The notes: generated by a model from the sequence alone, not told the origin. A stretch of DNA of 5,104 bases from an uncultured Lachnospiraceae bacterium (GCA_902797705.1 CADBTX010000158.1:1-5104); one strand, 5' to 3'. Counted from the first letter of the stretch, positions 1-5,104 are shown. Program-made: numbers and translations.

Positions 1-1
1 G

Positions 2-370
2 GTAAGTGCCGTATTTATCGAACAGAACAGGAAGGCGTCGAAGATAATAGAGGAAAATCTTTCCTTTACCAGGCTTTCCGACAGGGGAACCGTAGTCACG
101 GCCGATGTGATGATAGGTTTAAATCAGCTGGAAAAGAAGGGGGCCTTTGATATCATCCATATGGATCCTCCCTATGAAGCGGGACTTGAAAGAAATGTGC
201 TTTCATACCTTAAGGATTCAAAGCTTGTTAAAGAAGATACCCTTATCATCCTGGAGGCCTCAAATAAAACCGACCTTTCCTATATCGTGGATTTGGGGTA
301 TATTATAGAGAAAGAAAAGATCTATAAACATAACCGACATTTATTCTTAAAGGTGAAAAAAAGTGAGTAA
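2..370 (+). CDS. rsmD: RsmD, 16S rRNA (guanine(966)-N2)-methyltransferase, 5'-truncated by window edge
   Basis: RsmD uses S-adenosylmethionine to methylate the exocyclic N2 of G966 (E. coli numbering) in 16S rRNA on the assembling small subunit. The frame is already open at position 2 and gives 122 residues before TAA at 368-370. The family is usually about 180-190 residues, so roughly the first 60-65, including the glycine-rich SAM motif I, lie upstream. Visible are the strand after motif I ([10 protein letters not shown], with the acidic residue expected to contact SAM) and the catalytic DPPY motif at nt 164-175 (fragment residues 55-58) preceded by hydrophobic FDIIHM, typical of N-methyltransferases acting on exocyclic amines. 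The in-frame ATG at 107 is internal, because homology to the family continues upstream of it. The 3' end overlaps coaD by 8 nt; the rsmD-coaD pair is widespread in bacteria. Assignment rests on the DPPY motif, the context and the C-terminal length. Confidence 0.93.
   Translation, partial: VSAVFIEQNRKASKIIEENLSFTRLSDRGTVVTADVMIGLNQLEKKGAFDIIHMDPPYEAGLERNVLSYLKDSKLVKEDTLIILEASNKTDLSYIVDLGYIIEKEKIYKHNRHLFLKVKKSE
349..355 (+). promoter_or_regulatory. Ribosome binding site deciding the GTG start of coaD
   Basis: AAAGGTG lies 7 nt upstream of GTG at 363, inside the last codons of rsmD. There is no ATG in the coaD frame near the conserved N-terminal YPGSFDP segment, so the GTG and this site together define the start. 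The placement inside the upstream gene suggests translational coupling. Confidence 0.7.
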
Positions 371-857
371 AGCTATATATCCCGGCTCATTTGACCCGGT
401 GACCAAGGGTCATCTGGATATCATAAGACGGGCATCAAAGATGTTTGACAGCCTTACGGTGAGCGTTCTGAATAATTCGGAAAAGAGCCCGTTGTTTTCC
501 GTTGATGAACGTGTTAATATGTTACGCGGGATTTGCCGGGACATACCAAATGTGGAGATCGATTCCTTCTCGGGACTTACGGCGGACTATGCGAAGAAGA
601 CCGGGACGGATGTGATAATACGTGGACTCCGGGCCATCACGGACTTTGAATACGAGCTCCAGATGGCGCAGACCAACAGGAAGATCCTGAAAACTCTGGA
701 CACGGTATTTCTTACCACCAGTCTGGAGTATGCATACCTTTCTTCCTCCATTGTCAGGGAAGTGGCTTCCTATGGCGGTGACATAAGTGAATTTGTCACG
801 GAGGATGTGGCGAAAGAAGTTTATAAGAAACTGCGGGGAGAATCTAATGGTAAGTAA
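363..857 (+). CDS. coaD: Phosphopantetheine adenylyltransferase (CoaD/PPAT)
   Basis: CoaD catalyses the penultimate step of coenzyme A synthesis: 4'-phosphopantetheine plus ATP gives dephospho-CoA plus pyrophosphate, in the cytoplasm, normally as a hexamer. The 164 residues match the bacterial family (E. coli 159). It is a nucleotidyltransferase-fold protein. Visible are [12 protein letters not shown] at 6-17, containing the T-x-G-H nucleotide-binding signature (T14, G16, H17); K41 in the position of the family's catalytic lysine; [14 protein letters not shown] at 85-98, with R87 and R90 matching conserved arginines; QMAQTNRK at 100-107; and [20 protein letters not shown] at 126-145, the counterpart of the ISSS nucleotide-binding motif. 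The start is GTG. The gene overlaps rsmD by 8 nt at the front and the coiled-coil gene by 11 nt at the back, so translational coupling along the operon is likely. Nothing is missing and no frame disruption is seen. Confidence 0.98.
   Translation: MSKAIYPGSFDPVTKGHLDIIRRASKMFDSLTVSVLNNSEKSPLFSVDERVNMLRGICRDIPNVEIDSFSGLTADYAKKTGTDVIIRGLRAITDFEYELQMAQTNRKILKTLDTVFLTTSLEYAYLSSSIVREVASYGGDISEFVTEDVAKEVYKKLRGESNGK
835..840 (+). promoter_or_regulatory. Ribosome binding site deciding the start at 847
   Basis: GGGGAG lies inside the 3' end of coaD, 6 nt before ATG at 847. The reading frame is open further upstream, with an ATG at 787, but that start would add 20 residues that merely read through coaD and has no comparable site in front. 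This site supports the ATG at 847. Confidence 0.75.
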
Positions 858-1695
858 GATCGAGCAGATAATCGAAGAGATGGAAGAACTTATTGACGGC
901 TGCAAGTACGCTACCTTTTCCAGCACAAAGATACTTGTGGACAAGGAGGAGATAGATGAGCTTCTTCATGAACTGAAGACCCATACTCCTGATGAGATCA
1001 TGCGCTGTCAGAAGATCATCAGCAATAAGGAGGCCATAATCGAGGACGCCCACGCCAAGGCAGACGCCCTTATCAAGGGTGCTCAGGAATTTTCCGACCA
1101 GATGGTGAGCGAGCATGAGATCCTTCAGCAGGCCTATACCCAGGCTGGGGAGATCGTGAACCAGGCAAAGCTCCAGGCTCAGGAGATCATGGGCTCTGCA
1201 TCGGTTCAGGCGGAGAATATACAGTCTTCTGCCATTCAGTATACGGATGATTCCCTGGCAAATATCCAGCAGATACTTATGGCTTCCATTCAGGAGACCC
1301 AGAATAACAATAATAATCTGATCAATTCCCTTTCACAGATTTTGAATGTGGTGAATGCAAACAGGGCCGAACTCCATCCCGACGAGGATGAGCTTGCCCG
1401 TAATGCCGCCATCGCTGAAAGGGCTGAAGCGGAAAGACTTATGGCTGAGGCCGCAAATCCCGAACTTGCCGGGCAGAGGCAGGATATGAACTACGGCGGA
1501 GAAGCTGTAAGCGCAGCTCCGGCGGCGGCGCCTGAAGCCGTACAGAGTACAGCGCGTCCCGAGACTCCCCCGGTGTCAGAGGCGGCTGCAGCTCCGGAGG
1601 CACCTGTTTCCGAGACTCCTTCCCCTGCCCGTAAGAGCGGCGGAAGGACCATAAAGGGAGGTATCTCCAAAGCTATTCTCGAAGCAAAGGAATAA
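847..1695 (+). CDS. Coiled-coil protein downstream of coaD, DivIVA/SepIVA-like or 'V-ATPase subunit H-like', function unproven
   Basis: The product is 282 residues with no signal peptide or membrane segment, so it is probably cytoplasmic. Residues 1-60 hold a short acidic helix ([13 protein letters not shown]), a conserved-looking segment around [18 protein letters not shown], and TPDEI. Residues 60-175 are a long, Ala/Gln/Glu-rich predicted coiled coil with repeated A-x-x-x-A spacing, including five Asn at 153-157. Residues 180-204 form another charged Ala-rich helix. Residues 220-261 are an Ala/Pro/Glu low-complexity, presumably disordered linker. The end (262-282) is basic and glycine-rich, then helical ([13 protein letters not shown]). 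From memory, Clostridia homologues in this position are labelled 'ATPase' or 'V-type ATPase subunit H', names that probably reflect coiled-coil similarity only. The resemblance to DivIVA-type scaffolds, and to mycobacterial SepIVA, which I recall near coaD, suggests a cell-envelope or division scaffold; this is inference. No catalytic motif is visible. Confidence 0.85.
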   Translation: MVSKIEQIIEEMEELIDGCKYATFSSTKILVDKEEIDELLHELKTHTPDEIMRCQKIISNKEAIIEDAHAKADALIKGAQEFSDQMVSEHEILQQAYTQAGEIVNQAKLQAQEIMGSASVQAENIQSSAIQYTDDSLANIQQILMASIQETQNNNNNLINSLSQILNVVNANRAELHPDEDELARNAAIAERAEAERLMAEAANPELAGQRQDMNYGGEAVSAAPAAAPEAVQSTARPETPPVSEAAAAPEAPVSETPSPARKSGGRTIKGGISKAILEAKE

Positions 1696-1700
1696 AGGGG
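1694..1700 (+). promoter_or_regulatory. Ribosome binding site of pepD
   Basis: AAAGGGG overlaps the TAA stop of the preceding gene and sits 6 nt before ATG at 1707. The 11-nt intergenic gap holds no room for a promoter or terminator, so pepD belongs to the same transcript. Confidence 0.7.
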
Positions 1701-1706
1701 TAAGAC

Positions 1707-3161
1707 ATGGGTGTTTTATCGGATATTGAACCGAAAGAGGTATTTAAGTATTTTGAAGAGATAAGCCGGATCCCGAGAGGATCGCATAATACGGCCGCTG
1801 TCTCTTCTTATCTTTATAAGTTCGGCGTGGATAACGGTTTTGATTCCAGACAGGATGAACTCGGAAACGTGGTTATCCATGTTCCTGCCACGAAGGGCTA
1901 TGAGGATAAAAAGGGAGTGATCCTTCAGGGCCATATGGATATGGTATGCGAGAAGGCCTCCGATTCAAAGCACGATTTTACGAAGGATCCTCTGGATCTC
2001 CGTGTTATGGATGATGAGATCTTCGCCGGAGGCACCACTCTGGGAGGAGATAACGGCATCGCGCTGGCCTTCGCCATGGCAGCGGCCATGGATAAGGATC
2101 TTAAGCATCCTCCTCTGGAACTCATCTTTACCGTGGATGAGGAAGTCGGTATGGAAGGGGCTGCAGGTCTCGATACCTCTGATATAAATGCCGGATATAT
2201 GCTGAATCTGGACACTGAGGACGAGGGAGAATTCGTTGTAAGTTCCGCCGGCGGACTAAATGCGGTGATGTCTGTCCCTGTGAAATACAGAAAACTTTCA
2301 GGGGAAGAGTATAAGATCATCATAAGCGGCCTGAAGGGCGGTCATTCCGGTACGGAAATAGACGGTTACCACGCCAATGCCATAATCATCATGGGAAGGC
2401 TGCTCCATTTCTTAAGATCAAAGGGTGTTGATTTCAATATTTCAAATCTGGACGGCGGCCTTATGAATAATGCCATCCCCAGAGATGCTGAGTGCAGCCT
2501 TATCCTTACAGACGGTGACAGGGATTCCTTTGAAGGACTCATAAACGAATTTGAGAGCACCATCAAAAATGAATACCGGGCCAATGAGAATAATATCATG
2601 ATCTACCCTGACTATAAGGGAAAAGCGGAAAGAGAAGTGCTCCGTAAAAAGCATGAGGAGAGAGTGATCTTCCTTATGAACACCGTTCCTGACGGAGTTC
2701 AGAGGATGAGCCAGGAGGAGGCCACCAGGGGACTTGTAGAGACCTCATTAAATAACGGCATTATGAGGCTCAGCGAAAAGGATTTTTATCTTAACGCCTC
2801 TGTGAGAAGTTCCATTTCTTCCGCAAAACAGGCGCTTTCCGATAAGCTCCGCTATCTCACGGAGACCATCGGAGGGACCTATGAGGCAAACGGGGATTAT
2901 CCCGCCTGGGAATTCAATGATGATTCCTATCTCCTGAAAAAATGTATCGAGGTATTTAAGAAGCAGTACGGAAGAGAACCCAAGGTTGTGGGTATACACG
3001 CAGGCATCGAGTGCGGGCTTTTCTACGAAAAGATGCCGGGACTGGATATAATTTCCATAGGTCCCGATATGAAGGGTGTTCATACCCCTCAGGAAAAGCT
3101 CTATATCGGCTCAGTTAAAAGAACCTGGGAATTTCTGAAGGGAATACTGGAAGCTCTATAG
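1707..3161 (+). CDS. pepD: PepD, aminoacyl-histidine (Xaa-His) dipeptidase, M20 metallopeptidase
   Basis: PepD hydrolyses dipeptides, classically those ending in His such as carnosine, with two divalent metal ions (Zn or Mn) in the cytoplasm. It supplies amino acids from imported peptides. At 484 residues it matches the full family length (E. coli PepD 485). All expected metal and catalytic positions are present: H76 and D78 in GHMDMV, D115 in GGDNGIA, E145/E146 in TVDEEVGMEG (general base and metal ligand), D169 in LNLDTEDEGE, and H459 in GVHTPQE near the C-terminus. The lid/dimerisation domain lies between about residues 190 and 390, with GLKGGHSG at about 209-216 typical of the family. There is no signal peptide. 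It is the last gene before an intrinsic terminator. The link to coaD is probably shared transcription and not shared pathway. Among M20 enzymes, the length and the GHMDMVCEK motif favour PepD over PepT or PepV; true substrate preference cannot be read from sequence. Confidence 0.96.
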   Translation: MGVLSDIEPKEVFKYFEEISRIPRGSHNTAAVSSYLYKFGVDNGFDSRQDELGNVVIHVPATKGYEDKKGVILQGHMDMVCEKASDSKHDFTKDPLDLRVMDDEIFAGGTTLGGDNGIALAFAMAAAMDKDLKHPPLELIFTVDEEVGMEGAAGLDTSDINAGYMLNLDTEDEGEFVVSSAGGLNAVMSVPVKYRKLSGEEYKIIISGLKGGHSGTEIDGYHANAIIIMGRLLHFLRSKGVDFNISNLDGGLMNNAIPRDAECSLILTDGDRDSFEGLINEFESTIKNEYRANENNIMIYPDYKGKAEREVLRKKHEERVIFLMNTVPDGVQRMSQEEATRGLVETSLNNGIMRLSEKDFYLNASVRSSISSAKQALSDKLRYLTETIGGTYEANGDYPAWEFNDDSYLLKKCIEVFKKQYGREPKVVGIHAGIECGLFYEKMPGLDIISIGPDMKGVHTPQEKLYIGSVKRTWEFLKGILEAL

Positions 3162-3193
3162 AGTACAGTAAACGATAAAACTCTTTTAATTTT

Positions 3194-3222
3194 ACCGGCA
3201 GGCATTGTCTGCCGGTTTTTTT
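3194..3222 (+). terminator. Intrinsic (Rho-independent) terminator after pepD
   Basis: Perfect 8-bp GC-rich stem ACCGGCAG (3194-3201) and CTGCCGGT (3209-3216) with a 7-nt loop, followed by a run of seven T (3216-3222, its first T also in the stem). It begins 32 nt after the pepD stop and ends the rsmD-coaD-coiled coil-pepD transcript. Confidence 0.93.
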
Positions 3223-3238
3223 ATTTGCATACGCAAAT
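3223..3238. repeat. Short perfect inverted repeat upstream of the VanW-gene promoter
   Basis: ATTTGC (3223-3228) and GCAAAT (3233-3238) are a perfect 6-bp inverted repeat with a 4-nt spacer. It abuts the terminator T-run and lies a few bases upstream of the predicted -35, so its centre is near -50. The symmetry would suit a dimeric regulator, but 6-bp arms can arise by chance and there is no second copy in the window. Treat as a possible operator only. Confidence 0.35.
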
Positions 3239-3243
3239 TCCGC

Positions 3244-3273
3244 TTCTCATTGTATCCTGTCTTATGCTATACT
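3244..3273 (+). promoter_or_regulatory. Probable sigma-A promoter of the VanW lipoprotein gene (extended -10)
   Basis: TATACT at 3268-3273 matches 5 of 6 bases of the -10 consensus and is preceded directly by TGC (3265-3267), an extended -10 element. TTCTCA at 3244-3249 is a weak -35 (4 of 6) with an 18-bp spacer, which is acceptable because an extended -10 compensates. Transcription would start near 3280, giving a leader of about 50 nt before ATG at 3332. The location just after a terminator fits a new transcription unit. Confidence 0.7.
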
Positions 3274-3291
3274 ATTACAACGATTCGGTTA

Positions 3292-3326
3292 TCAGGAGTG
3301 GCCGTTTACAAGATCCGTCAGGAGTG
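3292..3326 (+). promoter_or_regulatory. Leader of the VanW gene with duplicated SD-like motif
   Basis: TCAGGAGTG occurs twice, at 3292-3300 and 3318-3326, 26 nt apart. The second supplies AGGAG (3320-3324), 7 nt before ATG at 3332, and is the working ribosome binding site. The first also contains AGGAG but has no credible start codon at proper spacing. It could be a chance copy, a ribosome standby site or a remnant of a duplication. Confidence 0.55.
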
Positions 3327-3331
3327 AGGTT

Positions 3332-4885
3332 ATGAAAAAGTCGTTTTTGTTATGTCTGCTGCTTGTTATGGCGGTTTTATCGGGGTGCAGCGGACTATTT
3401 GTGGGCTATGATGATCTTCCGGAGGACTCGGAGATCAAGGTGGAGGAAGTAAAAGAGATCATCCCTCCGGGTGCCATAGCCGGCAATATTTATCTGAATC
3501 TGTCAAGTATCACCCTTAATGATCCCGTGATCAATCTCCACGCCCTTACAAAGGAAGAGGCAAAGGCGAAGATAAAGGAGAAGTACGATTTCTCCTTATG
3601 TGTAAATAACGGCAACCCTTCTCTTCAGGAGTTTGAAGGGTATGCTCTTTCAGACAATGCTCTGGAGGGTAATCTGCGCTCCTATGACCCTGATACCGTT
3701 TCCGAGGATGTTATAAATGATGCGGATTCACTAGTGAAAGGGGAGAGCTTTGAGCTTCCGGATATCATAAATGACGAGGTGGACAAGCTTCTTTCAGAGA
3801 TATATTCCGAGCATATGAAGGACGGTGCGGATTCGGAATTCAGCTACAATCTGGAGATCCCTTATAAGGAGTACTCGGAGTTTTACGCAAAGCTCCTCCA
3901 TGATTCCTGGAGCTTTGATGCTGCGGTAAATGTCATCACAGGCTTTGACAAGGACAGTAATGAGTTCCTTTTTGGCGGAGGCCATGAGGGATATGAGGTT
4001 GACTTAGAAAAACTGACGGCGGATATAGAGGACAGATTTGACACCAGGGATTTTTCCACGGACATAGTGGCTGAGGGTGAGAGATTTTCCGTTTCCGGAG
4101 ATGAATTAAAGGATCAGTATAAGGAGATCTCATCCTACGAGACCCATACCACCAATGTGGCTGTCAGGAATAAGAATGTTTCCCTTGCCGCGGATTCCAT
4201 AAACGGAACCATTGTTAAGCCCGGAGAAGAATTCTCCTATAACGGCACCGTCGGAAAGAGAACAAAGGAAAAGGGCTATGGAGAAGCCGGAGCCTATCTT
4301 AACGGTGAAGTGGTACAGGAGATCGGAGGCGGAGTGTGCCAGGTCTCCACTACACTTTATAACGCAGTGTTCCGTGCGGGCTTAAAGAGCACAGAGAGGT
4401 CAAGCCATACCTTTGCCCCGAGCTATGTGACCCCGGGCCTCGACGCCACCGTATCCTGGGGAGGCCCTGATTACAAGTTTGTAAATAATTCACCCTATCC
4501 CATAGGGATAAAAGCCCATTATGAGAACCGGGCGGTGAAGGTGTCCATTTTCGGTATTCCCATTCTGCCCGAAGGCGAGGAATGGGATCTCATCGCAAAT
4601 AAAACCGCAACCCTTGGGGTGCCTGCCCCGGTGTATATCTCATCCGGAAAGGCCGAGAACGGTTCCGCCGGAAGTATCTGGGAGGCCTATAAGGTGGTAT
4701 ATAAAAACGGGGAGGAGACAGAACGGGTTTTTGACCACAAGTCAAAATACGTGGGGCATACGCCCAGGATCTATGTGAATCCTGCGCCTATTATCCCCCC
4801 GGGAATGACACCGGAAGAGTATAACGCGGCATTGGCCGCGCTTGCGGCAAATCCTGTGGCTCCACAGAGCGAAGCAGCCCAGTGA
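3332..4885 (+). CDS. VanW-domain lipoprotein with C-terminal G5-like segment
   Basis: The 517-residue product begins with a lipoprotein signal: charged MKKS, a hydrophobic stretch and lipobox LSGC with lipidation cysteine C19, so the mature protein is probably tethered to the outer face of the membrane. Residues 20-60 are an acidic linker. Residues 60-260 contain regions like the extracytoplasmic PG_binding_4/YoaR-type domain that often precedes VanW (for example NLHALTKEEAKAKI and GYEVDLEKLTADIEDRF); this part is a weak call. The VanW domain spans about 266-400. Its hallmarks are SSYETHTTN, AADSINGTIVKPGEEFSYN, the core EIGGGVCQVSTTLYN with C336, H359 in the RSSHTFAPSYV segment, D371 in GLDATV, and NNSPYPI. 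Residues 448-483 resemble a G5-type strand pair (YKVVYKNGEETER). An Ala/Pro-rich tail follows. VanW is named after a vancomycin-resistance cluster gene of unknown activity; nothing here indicates resistance, because no ligase, dehydrogenase or dipeptidase genes of that pathway are adjacent. Role in peptidoglycan or the envelope is inferred. Confidence 0.92.
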   Translation: MKKSFLLCLLLVMAVLSGCSGLFVGYDDLPEDSEIKVEEVKEIIPPGAIAGNIYLNLSSITLNDPVINLHALTKEEAKAKIKEKYDFSLCVNNGNPSLQEFEGYALSDNALEGNLRSYDPDTVSEDVINDADSLVKGESFELPDIINDEVDKLLSEIYSEHMKDGADSEFSYNLEIPYKEYSEFYAKLLHDSWSFDAAVNVITGFDKDSNEFLFGGGHEGYEVDLEKLTADIEDRFDTRDFSTDIVAEGERFSVSGDELKDQYKEISSYETHTTNVAVRNKNVSLAADSINGTIVKPGEEFSYNGTVGKRTKEKGYGEAGAYLNGEVVQEIGGGVCQVSTTLYNAVFRAGLKSTERSSHTFAPSYVTPGLDATVSWGGPDYKFVNNSPYPIGIKAHYENRAVKVSIFGIPILPEGEEWDLIANKTATLGVPAPVYISSGKAENGSAGSIWEAYKVVYKNGEETERVFDHKSKYVGHTPRIYVNPAPIIPPGMTPEEYNAALAALAANPVAPQSEAAQ

Positions 4886-4904
4886 AATTTAATCGCTTTT
4901 AGAA

Positions 4905-4912
4905 CCGGGAGG
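4905..4912 (+). repeat. Left copy of 8-bp direct repeat flanking the palindromic element
   Basis: CCGGGAGG, identical to 5059-5066. The match is exactly 8 bp: the bases on either side differ (A/C before, A/T after). It reads as a target-site duplication, but because it contains a Shine-Dalgarno-type GGGAGG the identity is less surprising than for a random octamer. Confidence 0.6.
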
Positions 4913-4928
4913 ATAACTATTCAGAACA

Positions 4929-4952
4929 GTCACTTGCGGAACCGCAAGTGAC
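4929..4952. repeat. Hairpin 1 of the element, 11-bp perfect palindrome
   Basis: GTCACTTGCGG (4929-4939) pairs perfectly with CCGCAAGTGAC (4942-4952) across only AA, so the real loop is probably four nucleotides (GAAC). No T-run follows, so it is not a standard terminator. Confidence 0.9.
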
Positions 4953-4974
4953 GTATGAAAACCAAGGCATTATG

Positions 4975-5018
4975 GTATTCGGCTCATCGTGCGAAGCACG
5001 ATTTAATTAGCCGAATAC
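4975..5018. repeat. Hairpin 2 of the element, two nested stems with GCGAAGC tip
   Basis: The outer 10-bp stem GTATTCGGCT (4975-4984) / AGCCGAATAC (5009-5018) encloses an inner 7-bp stem ATCGTGC (4986-4992) / GCACGAT (4996-5002) with a GAA triloop. The two stems are separated by an asymmetric internal loop: one base on the left (4985) and six on the right (5003-5008). No T-run follows. Confidence 0.9.
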
Positions 5019-5021
5019 GCA

Positions 5022-5058
5022 GTATCTATTCAGAATCCGAAGGGTTCTGAATAGATAC
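5022..5058. repeat. Hairpin 3 of the element, 17-bp stem next to the downstream ribosome binding site
   Basis: GTATCTATTCAGAA (5022-5035) pairs perfectly with TTCTGAATAGATAC (5045-5058). The stem extends inward by one G-T wobble and two C-G pairs to a GAA loop (5039-5041). The left arm is a copy of the element's left end, so the right end can pair either locally or with the far end. The stem finishes 2 nt before the GGGAGG of the next gene. Confidence 0.92.
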
Positions 5059-5066
5059 CCGGGAGG
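5059..5066 (+). promoter_or_regulatory. Right copy of 8-bp direct repeat, containing the ribosome binding site of the downstream gene
   Basis: CCGGGAGG repeats 4905-4912. Its GGGAGG (5061-5066) lies 6 nt before ATG at 5073, which is ideal Shine-Dalgarno spacing. It directly follows hairpin 3, which may help keep it accessible or may hinder the ribosome. Confidence 0.75.
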
Positions 5067-5072
5067 TTCCAT

Positions 5073-5104
5073 ATGTCAAATAAGCTGACGCAGATAGGTA
5101 ATAA
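5073..5104 (+). CDS. Start of an unidentified gene, 3'-truncated by window edge
   Basis: ATG at 5073 follows a strong GGGAGG site by 6 nt and opens a frame that runs to the window end. Only ten residues are visible (MSNKLTQIGN), too few to identify the protein. There is no hydrophobic or twin-arginine pattern in these residues, but a longer signal peptide cannot be excluded. No terminator lies between the VanW gene and this start, so co-transcription with it is likely. Confidence 0.65.
   Translation, partial: MSNKLTQIGN

Larger units (their letters stand above)
4913..5058. mobile_element. MITE-like palindromic insertion, 146 bp, non-coding
   Basis: The ends form a 15-bp imperfect terminal inverted repeat matching at 13 of 15 positions: ATAACTATTCAGAAC (4913-4927) against the complement of the right end, GTATCTATTCAGAAC (5044-5058). 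The inner 11 bp are perfect. Both ends stop exactly where the 8-bp direct repeat CCGGGAGG begins. About 105 of 146 bases lie in three strong hairpins (4929-4952, 4975-5018, 5022-5058). It has no meaningful ORF, so any movement would need a transposase supplied in trans. This layout (short, palindromic, TIRs, flanking direct repeats, intergenic) fits a MITE or another dispersed palindromic repeat. It could instead be an RNA regulatory element native to the locus; whether it is multicopy cannot be seen from one window. Confidence 0.6.

Noticed and set aside
787..846. Upstream ATG at 787 for the coiled-coil gene
   Set aside because: It would add 20 residues read from within coaD in another frame. 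The strong GGGGAG at 835-840 sits 6 nt before ATG 847 and the product then starts with the expected short acidic helix.
522..944. 140-codon open frame on the - strand opposite coaD
   Set aside because: It lies opposite coaD, whose motifs are unambiguous, and crosses into the next gene. Its translation has no recognisable domain, so it is a shadow frame.
1925..2323. 132-codon open frame on the - strand inside pepD, and other antisense frames there
   Set aside because: Serine-rich translation produced by the complement of pepD codons, with no domain and no convincing start context. The whole + strand frame is intact PepD.
3298..3327. Nine-codon leader ORF (GTG to TGA) before the VanW gene
   Set aside because: The only SD-like sequence in front overlaps or abuts the GTG, leaving no workable spacing, and the peptide has no attenuator-like residue run.
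3332..4885. Vancomycin resistance determinant
   Set aside because: VanW is accessory and of unknown function even in vanB clusters. No vanH, ligase or vanX homologues are present in the window.
4972..5010. Twelve-codon ORF (ATG to TAG) inside hairpin 2
   Set aside because: It has no ribosome binding site, and the sequence is explained by the palindrome.
4929..5058. Hairpins 1-3 as Rho-independent terminators of the VanW gene
   Set aside because: None is followed by a T-run, and a strong ribosome binding site and start codon follow hairpin 3 directly. Transcription through the region is more likely.
4905..5066. CRISPR array
   Set aside because: The repeats here are inverted and of different sequences, with no regular direct-repeat/spacer periodicity and no cas genes.

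Overview
The window reads as chromosome of a low-to-moderate GC Gram-positive anaerobe of the Clostridia, most likely Lachnospiraceae. This is an inference from gene order and protein style: rsmD, then coaD, then a coiled-coil 'ATPase subunit H-like' protein, then a PepD-type dipeptidase, then a VanW-domain lipoprotein. Strong AGGAG/GGGGAG-type ribosome binding sites also fit. No gene names the species. All genes lie on the + strand.

Region 1 (1-3222) is the 3' part of a tightly packed operon. It holds the C-terminal two thirds of rsmD (16S rRNA guanine-N2 methyltransferase), coaD (phosphopantetheine adenylyltransferase, GTG start, overlapping rsmD by 8 nt), a 282-residue coiled-coil protein with an Ala/Pro-rich tail (overlapping coaD by 11 nt), and pepD (Xaa-His dipeptidase, 11 nt further on). 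A clear intrinsic terminator at 3194-3222 closes the unit. Its promoter lies upstream of the window.

Region 2 (3223-4885) starts a new transcription unit. An extended -10 promoter (TGC-TATACT at 3265-3273) precedes a 517-residue lipoprotein with an N-terminal extracytoplasmic region, a full VanW domain and a G5-like C-terminal segment. This is probably a cell-envelope protein and not evidence of vancomycin resistance.

Region 3 (4886-5104) is the most unusual part. A 187-nt gap separates the VanW gene from the next gene, whose first ten codons are visible from 5073. Of this gap, 146 bp (4913-5058) look like a small non-coding, MITE-like palindromic element. It has 15-bp imperfect terminal inverted repeats (13 of 15 matching), is bounded on both sides by the same 8-bp sequence CCGGGAGG, and is filled with three strong hairpins. 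Removing it with one copy of the 8-bp repeat leaves a 33-nt gap with a well-placed Shine-Dalgarno sequence. This suggests that the element inserted into the ribosome binding site of an operon and duplicated that site. No terminator separates the VanW gene from the downstream gene, so the element is probably transcribed into the mRNA between them.
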